64,000 nucleotides of DNA from the NCBI GenBank assembly GCA_048213135.1, contig PS015010.1, positions 1,364,001 through 1,428,000 on the forward strand, written 5' to 3'. This document shows, piece by piece, positions 1 through 9,661 of this stretch. Source of the stretch: Reclinomonas americana ATCC 50394. Its lineage: Eukaryota; Jakobida; Jakobea; Jakobida. Position 1 is the first letter of the stretch. Each line of letters begins with the position of its first letter. The position numbers were made by a program, and so were the translations under genes. Below the pieces are notes generated by a model. It did not search any database. It had not been told where the DNA came from and saw nothing but the letters and a program-made list of their open reading frames with translations.

Positions 1-3000
1 AACTATTGGTATTAATATCGTCAACGGTACCCGCAGAAATGTTGGTCTGCACAGCTTTAAGTGTTTGGGTCTTAACAAAATCATCACTTACAATCCGTTG
101 TTCATTACTTGTGCCGTATTTTCCAATCAATGTTCCGTTTGTGGTATAATACTCCTCAAGCCCATCAAGATCTACACACCATATGGGTTTATTACCCGCA
201 AACTGGTAAGGGGTGTACCAGGGATATGACTGAGTCAGCGGATCAACGCTCAGGAACTTGCCCAGGCGGGGATCGTACATCCGCATACCATAATCCTGAA
301 CATTTCCGTTCCCTTTCAGTTCATTGTCGTTTTCTTTACCATTAAATCCATACCTGTACTGATTTGAGGCTGCAAATTTCCTTTCCGGCATCATCATCCC
401 AAAGGGATAATAGTCATTTGCGTTAATAACATCTGCCGTATAATAGTCAGCTATGCCATCAGGAGTATTGCTCACTTTTACATAAATAGGATCGCATTGT
501 GGTGGCGGACCTCCCGGTGGCGGTGGCGCACATGGCGGATATACCCAGGTATATTCTCCATCATCTACCTGGAATTTCCTGTCAGATACGGTTACCAGTA
601 CATTGCTCAAATGATTAGTGAGCTCAAAGAACTTCTTCCCTCTTTCAAAAACAGTCAATCCTGAACCGGCTGGCGGATTCTGCACATCGCGGTTCACATT
701 GAACACGCCTATACGCGTACTGCCATATAGGTGTACCTCACTCTGGGTAAGGTGTCCGCTATTGAGGTTTGACCGCTTCTCATATACTGCCATTATATTC
801 CCGCTCGCATCTTTTACATACCAGGTAGTCAGTCCGTCTACTGTTTTACTTATACGGTTGCCGGCGGCATCATAGGTATAACTGATAACGTACCCTACAC
901 TTCCCGATCCTTTATTCAGGGACTTTATTTTACCATAAACGGTCCAGGTTATGCCGCTTATATCCTCCTTATCATCCTTGGTCATGTTGCCAATCGCGTC
1001 ATATCCATAGTTATCATCCGGCTGATTGTCGACGTCATCAGCACTGTAGGTACTGCTTACGGCATCCTTAACATGACGCAGGCGGTTGTTGACCAGTTTA
1101 CCCGATTGTATGTTATAGCCGTAAGTAAGGTTATCCATAAGATTACCATCAGCACCGTTACGTTTATAGGTTTTGATATTGCCGTTGGCATCGTAAGTGA
1201 TATCCTCCCTGTAAGCATTGGTAGCCGATACGTTCCAACTGTTTGTGGCAATATTTAAACCCTTATACGTACTCATCTTGGTCAGGCGGTTCAGCTGATC
1301 ATAACGATAAGTGTACAGCAAGGCCCCTTCCTGTGCACTGGTGGTGGTAAACTTGCCGATATTGACACTCATTGCCGAGATATTACCATTATAAAGTCCT
1401 ACGAAACCAAATCCCGCAGCGGCAGGGTTAGCAAAAGGCTTAACGGAATTATCAATTGGTTTATAGTCGAATTGCCCCTGGGTTTCATTCTGGAAATAGT
1501 GCAGCGCATAACCAAATGCGTCCCTGGCCACATAGCCATTGACACCGCCCGGTATACCATCTGCCCCCATGTCATGCAAACCATCGCCGATGGCAGAGGT
1601 ATTTACCCCTTTAATCCACCCCTGCAGGGTATAACTGTAATCCAGCCCCTGCACCTGCTGTTGTCCAAGTACAATACGCGACAAAGGACCGTGCCGGTAA
1701 TAGGCATAACTGGCATCCCGTTCCCAAACCAGGCTATCATGGCTGGTGTATACGTCTGTAAGCTTATTCTCCGCATCGTACGCATAGCGATGGTAGAACT
1801 GGTCGGCCGGACTTACCCAGGCCTGTGCGGAAGAACTGTAATAACCGGGCTGGTAAGTTACCATGTTCACTTTACCACTGATAAGATCATAGTTGTAAGC
1901 TATTTTCTTATACCTGTTATCGCTGGTGTTCATGATATTGCTGTAATACTGGCTGCTGCCATAGTCCTGCAACAATGTATCCACATTACCATGTATATCA
2001 TAACTATAATAAGTTGCAGCACGATGTGTTCCGACATAATTATTACCCGTTGGCTGCACGTCAAACACCTGGGTATAACTCACCCTGTTTCGCAGGTTAC
2101 GCTGCGACAGCTGTTCGGGTTGCAGCAGGTTGTCGCCATTAAAATAACTGACATCGTACACCGTACGGGTGATCTGCTCCCTGCTGCTTCCGCCCGTAAC
2201 CCAGTTATTCAATTGCGTTTCATCACGGCTTATCGCCTGTGTCATTGCGGTCGACTGCGGTTTCTGGCCAACTTCAGTTATCCTTCCCAGTACATCATAC
2301 CTGGTATAACTGTACTTCACTTCAGTTGCCTGCTGTGCATTCTGGCTAACGACCAGTCTGCCCAGCCTGTCATACCAGAATTTACTCAGCCCCCCATCCG
2401 GGGTCTTTTGCTGTACTACCTGGCCAAGTGTATTATACCGGTAGTCCGTAGGCAGTGTATGCGAGGGCCGCACTGGTGTTGCCGCACTGGTATTCCTGGC
2501 AGCTTTTACACTGCTGAGGAAAGGACCATCTGCCCTGCGGTCATCCACACCTTCCGGAGGTACTGTACGCACCAGCAGTCCGGTTTGATCATAGTAATAC
2601 AAGGTATAATGATGCTCTGCTTTTTCATAAGTAACCGTAAAGCTTTCGAGTGTTTTGGCATTGGTACATTTCTTATACCAGGCCAGGTCAAAATTTCGGC
2701 GAAGACTGTCGATATACAGGTCGTATTTTGTATTGGCATCGCTTACCGACAGTTGCCATGGATCTTTACAGGTACTTGTATCCACTGCCGGTGGGGGCAG
2801 CAATACCTCATTCAGGCCACAAAGAAGCAGCGGGTAATTCACCGGTATGGAAATAGCAGCCCCACCGGAAGGCAACACTCTTTTATTCAACACCGCCGGA
2901 TTACAGATATAGCCCGATCCTTCTCCCAGTACATAATTGTATAAGGCGATCATTTTATCATAGGTGTAACCCACCTGCATGATCCTGTTGAACCAGGACA

Positions 3001-6000
3001 TGAAATCAGCCTGGCAATCTTCGGCTACACCATCAGGATGCGTGAGATAATAAACATCTTTCAATCCTGACAACACTTCGGGATCTTCAAGCTGGTAGTC
3101 CGTATCCTCGTTTTCCAGCTTCCACGGCATTTCAAGTTCGCATTGCAGCACTATTTCTTTTATAGAAGCATAAGTCAGTGGTTCATTACCTATTCCCTGG
3201 TATTTCTTATAATATACACCACTGCCGGTAAAGCCGAATTTTTTATTGAAGAGTGCACGGAAAAGATCTCTTCTTGCTTCCAGCGGCACTTTAATACTGC
3301 CATATTGTTTTTCGTATATACTCATGAAGTCTTTGTACTCCCAGCATTTCTTATTGCACACATCCGGTGTAAAGCCGCATTGAACCAGGTATATATCACT
3401 GATCTGCAGGAATGTGTAGGAAGTTGTGTACATATTATTAAAGAACGCCGTGAACAGGTAAGTACACTTGATCTCATCCAGGTCCATACCTCCTCTCGGG
3501 TATCTTACAAAAAACTCTTTCAGTGTTTTCTGTAACTGATCACAGGTAAATTCAACTGGTTCTACCGGGCACATATTCAGTTTGAAACCACAGTGTTCCC
3601 AGTAAATTTTCTGTATCTCTTCATACGTATAAGCAGTGTGGTAGGTCAGATTGAAGTAATCCCTGAAGCACTGGCACCTGTCCACCGTACTTGTACAAAT
3701 GAACTTATTCACCATTGACAGCAGTTTCCGGCAATCCCAGTCGATCTCGCCATTACATCCGGGGAATGGCGTGCCGCACACGGATTCAAACAGGGCCTTT
3801 ATCTCTTCATAAGTATATTTTGTACCCAGGGCTTTATTGATGAAGTCTTCCATTTTACCGCGGCAATCCTCTATACCAAGCGTACCGGGGTATTTCTCAT
3901 AAAACTGCCTGATGAGTTCAGACAATTGCTTGCAGGAATACGGCAATGTGCAAAGCTGGTTAAGATCGGGCACGCACACTTCCTTACCCCTGTACATCTG
4001 GTACAGGGCTTTTATTTCATCCCATGAATAAGTTGTATTCATCTGGCTATTGAACCAGTTCACAAATCCATCGCGACATTCGGTATAAGGACCGTCGGAC
4101 ATCATCTGCGCCTTGTAATCATTGTACAGAATGGTCAGCAGGTGCGAATTGGGAAAACTGCACACATCAAGGCTGCACCATGGATTACAGAGATAAGTAT
4201 ACTTTTCCTGTATTTCCTCGTACGTATAATTTGTGCCCATACGGGAATTAAAATATTCTGCAAATCTTGTACGGCAATCACCCTCTTCCCAAACCCGGTA
4301 ACCATACGTATGATAATAGTCAGTGATCACACTCTGTATATTTTCACAATCCATTTTAGGACGGCATACTACCGGCATAGAGCCGCAAGCCTGTACAAAT
4401 TGCTGCATCCATCCTTCATACGTGAGACTCAGACCTGTCTGTCCGTTCATGAACAGGACAAAATTCTCCCTGCACTCGTTCCCTTCCAGCGGCGGATTGG
4501 TAGCGTAATAAGCTGCAAGCAATTCATTCAAATGAGCACAACTCAGGGTTTGATCATTGGCACAGGCAATACCAAACGCTACATATTCCGGCCACAGTTT
4601 ATTGAATCCCGTCTTATAGTTGGCATAATCCTGGAATGCCTGGTTGATGGCCACCTCCTGTGCTGTAGCGGGATTGTTTATTGGTGCCGAAACGCCTCTC
4701 TCCTGCTGGAATTGCTGGCGGATCTGGTTGTAATCGGCACAGGTGATACAGGTTTTTGAAGAGTCAATATTGGCAGTACCGCGGCACTGGAAGATGGCCG
4801 GCAGTTTTATCGGCGCTGTAAGGAAATTACAATTAGGATTGGTGCCCGTATAACCTGTAGTACACATTTCCACAAGCATATTCAGCGTATCCGCACTGAT
4901 GATCGTTCCCTGCATATAACGCAGGTAGTTACTGAAGGTCATGGAACCTCCGGATTGCTGCCATTTGGTTTTGAAGTAATTGATACGTTCACAGGCGCAG
5001 GGTTCCGGAACAGTTACCAGCGGTACAGAGACTGTTGGAGGTGCTACATTATATGCTTTAGGGAAATCAACGAGTTCAGGATAGCAGAATGCATCGATGG
5101 AGATTCCCCTGAAATTAAGATAGTAAGTGATGAGTGCAGGGAAATTCCGCACCGGGATACCGGCGATGGTTGTTCCGTTGGGATCATCCTGGATGAATAT
5201 AGCGGGTTGGTTATCGGGCAGGCTGGCGGCGCCAAAAGGATGCCCCATATAATCCACACCGGGTTTACAGATCCTCACCAGGTATTTGGAAAGCCATGCG
5301 GAATCCTGTGCCCATTGGAAAGGACTGTTAGATGCTATCGTTTCAACTCCCGGGCACCTGCGCAGGCGTGACATCCAGGTGGCACTATTGGAGCGGCAGA
5401 TACTGTCTGCTTCCGCAGCCGCGGCGGCTGTATAATCTCCGGGTTGGTTACTGTTCACCAAGCCACCCAGGTCGGAAGCATTACCGATAATATAGGGCGC
5501 AGTATTTTGCAACCGTACAAAACGTTCCTGGTAATTGTAACCATTGCTACTGCTGAATATGCTATAATTAATACTTGTGCAGTTGTTGCTCAGGTAACGA
5601 CTGATGAGTATGTTACGGTAAGAGAGGTAAAGAGCTTTAAAATTCTTCCATACCATATCCATATCCGCTGCGCAATGCCCCACTCCTGAAGGAGGAAGAT
5701 TGGTAAGGCTGTTATAGCAACTGAGGAACGCTGCTGTAGGTGTGAAACAGTTATTACCGTTCGGCGGTATGGTTGAACTGGCTTGCATTTCTTTATGGCA
5801 GAACACAGACAGTTGTGCCAGGCGCCACATGCCCATGGACACTGAATTGGGGCACGAAGGACTGGCCGCCGCGTAATTGGAAATGATCGCGTTGCGCATT
5901 TCTGTATAGTAAGGCGATCCTGTTCCCAGCATGATGAAGAAAGAATCCTTTTGCATAAAGTAATCCGCCGCCACAACAGGATTGGTTGTGGAAGGATGGA

Positions 6001-8761
6001 TGAACTGCCGGGTCACCGCCTGGCTCCAGGTTTCGGTATTCTGCACTCTTCCTGCAAAACGGTATGTGCCTTTAAGATTGGCTTCCGCGAAACGGAGTTT
6101 GCAGAACTCAGGATGATAATAGAGCAGGTTGGTTGCATAGCTGTCCTGGAAATCATCAGCAAAAGCTTCAACAGTCATCGCCGCCGCCTGTGCCTGGGGT
6201 AATACAACAATTCCATACTGGTTCGTATAGCCCGCGGCTGGCGCAGTGGTATTGTTAACGGCGTCATAAGTTACGGGTAAACGGTATGGAGCTATGGTAG
6301 GCGGTGTTGACGTAACCGTATTGGCCCGTGAAGGATTGAATATGTTGAACGGCTGCATCTGGTAGCCGGGATGATCAACATCATTGGTACGGGCATACTG
6401 GCCAAATGGCGGCATCATATCCTGCAGCATGATCTCTTTAATGCTGGTGAGTTCATCAATGGTTTCACCAGTATTGTCATCACATATTTCATCACAATTG
6501 GCTTTGGCTGCCTGGTAAGCCGCCTGTATCTGCGGCATCATTACCAGTATGACAGAATCAGGTAATCCTGATTCAAGCCGGAAACGGTTGATAAAATCCG
6601 TTTCGCTGCCCAGTTTCTGGGTACACTGGGTACAGGTTACATAGCAGTTCTGCTGACTGAGTGCCAGTTGATATTGCTGGAGAATAAACGACTGCCGTGT
6701 TTTACAGGTATCATTCCTCAGGTATACTTCTTCCCGGTACCAGTCCCTGGCAGCTGTACTCAGTTTCAGTTCCTTCACTACTGTATAGGCACCTTCATCA
6801 AGCCATACACTGAACGTTGTATCGAGCAGTGGCGATTGGGTTCCCGCACATGAAGTAAGGTATTGACCAAGGTTGAAGTTCTTTTTGATAACCGGGTTAC
6901 TGAACCCCGCGATCACTTTATCGGAACAATCAGGAATGATACTTACATTCAGTTCATACAGGCAATCGAAGCAGAACTCCGTTCCTGTACACAACATCAT
7001 CTTCAGTTTTTCCGGGGACAGGTAATAGTTGAACTGGAAGTTTCCAGGCTTGGCCACCATCAACGACTTGGATGATATAATAGAATTGCCCTGAACACTG
7101 TTGGTTTCGGGATCAATCAGTTGTCGTGTAATCGTTTTTAATGCATTGGTGTAGGATGGAATGGAATGCAGGTTTTGCGGAGTTGTTCCGGCGAGCGCGG
7201 TTGCTACTGTTTTGCCTCTCATATCTATATAGCTCACACTGTATTGTCCATTGGCATCCCTTACCCAGGTCTTGCTGTAATGAGAAGCATAGCCGGCATC
7301 CGTTCCAAACAAGGCATCAAGGTCATCCTGGTCAGCGCTTTCATAAAAATATTTGGTCTCTTTTCCGCTGTTCACCTGGAAAAGCGGCCCAATACCGCCC
7401 TGCGCATCAATACGTCCCGTACCATCGCTGGTATAGCGTGTTTCAGTATAAGGATATCCTTCCGCATCGGGTAAATATTTATTATGCCCATTGTTGATTT
7501 CCGGATTATTACCTGAATAATACTGGGATGCGCTTCCCGTGGCTGTTGCCAGGAGTTTTGCAGTCAGCTTATTACATGCACTCTGGGTACCATCCAGTTT
7601 GTCGTATACCGTTTTCGCATTTCTTGCGTCATCAAACTGGTTGAAGTTTTTGGTAAACGAGATAATGGTATTCAATGTGGGTGCCGGCAACACCGAAATC
7701 ACCGGCCGGCCCTGGTAGTCATAAAATGATTCCGCCACAACCGTTGCACGGCTGACGTTATCTTTAGCGACCGTCTGCCTTCCCCGAAGAGACCCATCGT
7801 AATATTGTATCACGGTTTTCCTTTTCCCATCTTCAGCGAATGTAGTGGTGGCCTGCCAGTTGAGATTTTCTTCATGCCCTGCAGTGCGGGGCAGGTAAGC
7901 GAGGCCATTATCGGACAGGTAGAACCAACTGCCTTCCACGCGCTGGCCATTCACTTTAATCTGCGCCATTCTCACCCTGGCATACAAGCGCCCGTTATCT
8001 TCGTACAATAATGGTATATAATAGAAATTATTGCTGGTAGTGATCCTGGTGGCGTTATTATCAAATATTTTAGCCATATCCGGCGAACCACCGGTCATAT
8101 ATTCACCAACTGCGCTTTCATCTATCCATGCCCATTCCACATCGTATTCGGTCTGGAAATTAGCCGGCACATTCCATCTTACTTTCCATTCATCGGCAAA
8201 AAGGCTGTCGGTAACAATACCGCTGAGTGTTGTACCGCAGTTAAAGCCCCAGTCGCGGAGCGAAATGATCTCGTTAACCAGTTTAAGGTTTTTCAGCACA
8301 TCCCAGGACACATCGGAATTAATAGCCATGATCTTTACATATACCTTTACCGCATCCCTGAATTCATAGGAAGAGATGGCACCCGACACTTGCGCTGCCC
8401 CATTCTTATATACCAGCGAAAGGGTTTTGGTAACTGTACTGCTGGCTCCTGAAGCGTCTTCCGCGTTAATCTCCAGGTCGAAACTAACCGTAAAGTCGGA
8501 ACTGATGAAGGCACTGCTTTCTTCATCTATCATCAGCCGTATGGCATTCTTTACATAGTAGGTACGTTCGATAGCTCCCGTTACATTCTTATAGGCCTCG
8601 AAATTAAGATCGCTTGTATACACCTGGTTGGCTACCACCAGGTCGCCATTTTTGCCAAAAAGTGTTTGCCGGTATTCGGGATCATTTCCCGCGAATAAAG
8701 GTTTGCTGATCAGCAGCAAAAAAATGGCGGCGAGTATAAGGCGTTTCCCTGCTAAAAACAT
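1..8761 (-). CDS. Giant secreted RHS/YD-repeat protein, C-terminus outside the window
   Basis: An open frame without a stop runs from the ATG at 8761 to the left edge, giving about 2920 codons. Residues 1-24 form a signal peptide. Around residue 300 there is a Bacteroidota RHS-type N-terminal motif (YYDGSLRGRQ, then YDYQGRPV). Residues about 1405-1950 hold roughly eight Cys-containing repeats of about 69 residues, with a core close to YTYEEI then a Cys near the end. YD repeats follow (about 2100-2740; examples YDVLGRITEVG, YDAAGNRISK). The RHS core with NGKEND and YDPRLGKFLSVDP is at about 2800-2850. In the RHS family the region after the core is a variable, often toxic, tip; it is not in this window, so no effector activity can be assigned. 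It is the last visible gene of the block that starts at 21120. Alternative roles are a surface adhesin or wall-associated protein. Confidence 0.9.
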   Translation of the reverse strand, partial: MFLAGKRLILAAIFLLLISKPLFAGNDPEYRQTLFGKNGDLVVANQVYTSDLNFEAYKNVTGAIERTYYVKNAIRLMIDEESSAFISSDFTVSFDLEINAEDASGASSTVTKTLSLVYKNGAAQVSGAISSYEFRDAVKVYVKIMAINSDVSWDVLKNLKLVNEIISLRDWGFNCGTTLSGIVTDSLFADEWKVRWNVPANFQTEYDVEWAWIDESAVGEYMTGGSPDMAKIFDNNATRITTSNNFYYIPLLYEDNGRLYARVRMAQIKVNGQRVEGSWFYLSDNGLAYLPRTAGHEENLNWQATTTFAEDGKRKTVIQYYDGSLRGRQTVAKDNVSRATVVAESFYDYQGRPVISVLPAPTLNTIISFTKNFNQFDDARNAKTVYDKLDGTQSACNKLTAKLLATATGSASQYYSGNNPEINNGHNKYLPDAEGYPYTETRYTSDGTGRIDAQGGIGPLFQVNSGKETKYFYESADQDDLDALFGTDAGYASHYSKTWVRDANGQYSVSYIDMRGKTVATALAGTTPQNLHSIPSYTNALKTITRQLIDPETNSVQGNSIISSKSLMVAKPGNFQFNYYLSPEKLKMMLCTGTEFCFDCLYELNVSIIPDCSDKVIAGFSNPVIKKNFNLGQYLTSCAGTQSPLLDTTFSVWLDEGAYTVVKELKLSTAARDWYREEVYLRNDTCKTRQSFILQQYQLALSQQNCYVTCTQCTQKLGSETDFINRFRLESGLPDSVILVMMPQIQAAYQAAKANCDEICDDNTGETIDELTSIKEIMLQDMMPPFGQYARTNDVDHPGYQMQPFNIFNPSRANTVTSTPPTIAPYRLPVTYDAVNNTTAPAAGYTNQYGIVVLPQAQAAAMTVEAFADDFQDSYATNLLYYHPEFCKLRFAEANLKGTYRFAGRVQNTETWSQAVTRQFIHPSTTNPVVAADYFMQKDSFFIMLGTGSPYYTEMRNAIISNYAAASPSCPNSVSMGMWRLAQLSVFCHKEMQASSTIPPNGNNCFTPTAAFLSCYNSLTNLPPSGVGHCAADMDMVWKNFKALYLSYRNILISRYLSNNCTSINYSIFSSSNGYNYQERFVRLQNTAPYIIGNASDLGGLVNSNQPGDYTAAAAAEADSICRSNSATWMSRLRRCPGVETIASNSPFQWAQDSAWLSKYLVRICKPGVDYMGHPFGAASLPDNQPAIFIQDDPNGTTIAGIPVRNFPALITYYLNFRGISIDAFCYPELVDFPKAYNVAPPTVSVPLVTVPEPCACERINYFKTKWQQSGGSMTFSNYLRYMQGTIISADTLNMLVEMCTTGYTGTNPNCNFLTAPIKLPAIFQCRGTANIDSSKTCITCADYNQIRQQFQQERGVSAPINNPATAQEVAINQAFQDYANYKTGFNKLWPEYVAFGIACANDQTLSCAHLNELLAAYYATNPPLEGNECRENFVLFMNGQTGLSLTYEGWMQQFVQACGSMPVVCRPKMDCENIQSVITDYYHTYGYRVWEEGDCRTRFAEYFNSRMGTNYTYEEIQEKYTYLCNPWCSLDVCSFPNSHLLTILYNDYKAQMMSDGPYTECRDGFVNWFNSQMNTTYSWDEIKALYQMYRGKEVCVPDLNQLCTLPYSCKQLSELIRQFYEKYPGTLGIEDCRGKMEDFINKALGTKYTYEEIKALFESVCGTPFPGCNGEIDWDCRKLLSMVNKFICTSTVDRCQCFRDYFNLTYHTAYTYEEIQKIYWEHCGFKLNMCPVEPVEFTCDQLQKTLKEFFVRYPRGGMDLDEIKCTYLFTAFFNNMYTTSYTFLQISDIYLVQCGFTPDVCNKKCWEYKDFMSIYEKQYGSIKVPLEARRDLFRALFNKKFGFTGSGVYYKKYQGIGNEPLTYASIKEIVLQCELEMPWKLENEDTDYQLEDPEVLSGLKDVYYLTHPDGVAEDCQADFMSWFNRIMQVGYTYDKMIALYNYVLGEGSGYICNPAVLNKRVLPSGGAAISIPVNYPLLLCGLNEVLLPPPAVDTSTCKDPWQLSVSDANTKYDLYIDSLRRNFDLAWYKKCTNAKTLESFTVTYEKAEHHYTLYYYDQTGLLVRTVPPEGVDDRRADGPFLSSVKAARNTSAATPVRPSHTLPTDYRYNTLGQVVQQKTPDGGLSKFWYDRLGRLVVSQNAQQATEVKYSYTRYDVLGRITEVGQKPQSTAMTQAISRDETQLNNWVTGGSSREQITRTVYDVSYFNGDNLLQPEQLSQRNLRNRVSYTQVFDVQPTGNNYVGTHRAATYYSYDIHGNVDTLLQDYGSSQYYSNIMNTSDNRYKKIAYNYDLISGKVNMVTYQPGYYSSSAQAWVSPADQFYHRYAYDAENKLTDVYTSHDSLVWERDASYAYYRHGPLSRIVLGQQQVQGLDYSYTLQGWIKGVNTSAIGDGLHDMGADGIPGGVNGYVARDAFGYALHYFQNETQGQFDYKPIDNSVKPFANPAAAGFGFVGLYNGNISAMSVNIGKFTTTSAQEGALLYTYRYDQLNRLTKMSTYKGLNIATNSWNVSATNAYREDITYDANGNIKTYKRNGADGNLMDNLTYGYNIQSGKLVNNRLRHVKDAVSSTYSADDVDNQPDDNYGYDAIGNMTKDDKEDISGITWTVYGKIKSLNKGSGSVGYVISYTYDAAGNRISKTVDGLTTWYVKDASGNIMAVYEKRSNLNSGHLTQSEVHLYGSTRIGVFNVNRDVQNPPAGSGLTVFERGKKFFELTNHLSNVLVTVSDRKFQVDDGEYTWVYPPCAPPPPGGPPPQCDPIYVKVSNTPDGIADYYTADVINANDYYPFGMMMPERKFAASNQYRYGFNGKENDNELKGNGNVQDYGMRMYDPRLGKFLSVDPLTQSYPWYTPYQFAGNKPIWCVDLDGLEEYYTTNGTLIGKYGTSNEQRIVSDDFVKTQTLKAVQTNISAGTVDDINTNS
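2905..4550 (-). repeat. Cys-containing protein repeat array inside the RHS gene
   Basis: In the RHS frame this stretch encodes about eight degenerate units of 60-80 residues. Shared features are an N-terminal L-x(6)-Y/F helix, a central Cys followed by F-x(2)-W/Y/F-F-N, the motif T-x-Y-T/S-Y/F-x-E-I, and a closing Y-x(3)-C-G. Clear examples of the YTYEEI core are seen in units two, four and five. The repeats are diverged at DNA level, so this is an old protein repeat and not a recent tandem duplication. I do not recognise a named domain. Confidence 0.7.
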
Positions 8762-8825
8762 AGCTTAAGAATTGTGTGATGAATAGTTAGATCTTTTTTA
8801 CCAGTCCGTACGTATAAGCGACCGG

Positions 8826-9626
8826 CTAATTCCTGGCATTATAAACTTTATATTCTTTAAATTTTTCCACCGGTTTGTATTCCCCATCTTCTTCCCAGAT
8901 AAATACATTCTCACTGTAGTCGGCTTCCGATAAATGATCAAAACGATAGTTGTACAACTCAATGCTGAGCGTTTTTCTCCTGGGCGTATTACGCAGCAGG
9001 CGAAGCGACACGTCCGGCTCATCCTGGTCGGTTAGTCCCAGCCCGGGTTGCTGGTATTCGTATTCGATCTTTGTGATCACCGATCTTTCCAGGTCGAACT
9101 CAATGATAAAATGATTGTACTGGGCGAGGTCGTTATTATCTTTCCTGACCAGTTTGATATAGCCCGTACCACCGGTATCTGTAGAGCCGCTGGCTTCCGT
9201 TTTTACCCACACATCGTAATACTCGCTGTATACCTCCAGCAGGCTGTCCAGTATCTCACGGGTAGGCATATACGATCCTGCATTATTTACCGGCGGGTCG
9301 GATATAACCATCATCTGGTCTTTGTGAAAAACCGTAACCAGGAAGGAGTCATTCTGCAGGTATTCTACATCGCCCAGCGTATACCGGGCTTTCTTCCCGT
9401 TAAGGGTGTATACCCCTTTCACCACTTCACTTGTAAAATCGCTGTATGCCGTATCGGTAAAGTACCGGTACTTGGCATCAAACGTAACATAGGGTAAACT
9501 ATCATACGTCTTATATAACTTCAGGGCGGCAGTCCGGGCTTCTTGTATTGTAGACTGCGCTATGGTTGTACCCCAGGAAAAAAGCAGCAGTACCAGGATG
9601 GTTGATATTTTTTGATTGGCTTTCAT
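8826..9626 (-). CDS. Small secreted protein between two giant YD/RHS genes
   Basis: This 266-residue protein has a signal peptide (residues 1-23, ending IAQ). The rest looks like an all-beta periplasmic or surface domain: alternating hydrophobic strands such as YVTFDAKYRYF and YNHFIIEFDLERSVITKIEYEY. The general pattern resembles LolA/LolB-like or outer-membrane lipoprotein-sorting folds, but I cannot name a family. It lies 35 bases after the 2607-residue gene and 64 bases before the RHS gene on the same strand, so it is almost certainly co-transcribed. A chaperone or assembly role for one of the giants is an inference from position only. Confidence 0.8.
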   Translation of the reverse strand: MKANQKISTILVLLLFSWGTTIAQSTIQEARTAALKLYKTYDSLPYVTFDAKYRYFTDTAYSDFTSEVVKGVYTLNGKKARYTLGDVEYLQNDSFLVTVFHKDQMMVISDPPVNNAGSYMPTREILDSLLEVYSEYYDVWVKTEASGSTDTGGTGYIKLVRKDNNDLAQYNHFIIEFDLERSVITKIEYEYQQPGLGLTDQDEPDVSLRLLRNTPRRKTLSIELYNYRFDHLSEADYSENVFIWEEDGEYKPVEKFKEYKVYNARN

Positions 9627-9661
9627 ACAATTATCTTCTTTTTTATCCTTTTATGTTTTGT

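Noticed and set aside
1472-2944. A 490-codon open frame on the plus strand opposite the RHS gene
   Set aside because: It lies wholly antisense to a well-supported gene, has no recognisable domain and an unnatural composition rich in Ile, Cys and His. It is a by-product of codon use on the other strand.
1-8761. Calling the RHS protein a toxin of a given activity
   Set aside because: The C-terminal tip that would define activity is outside the window.
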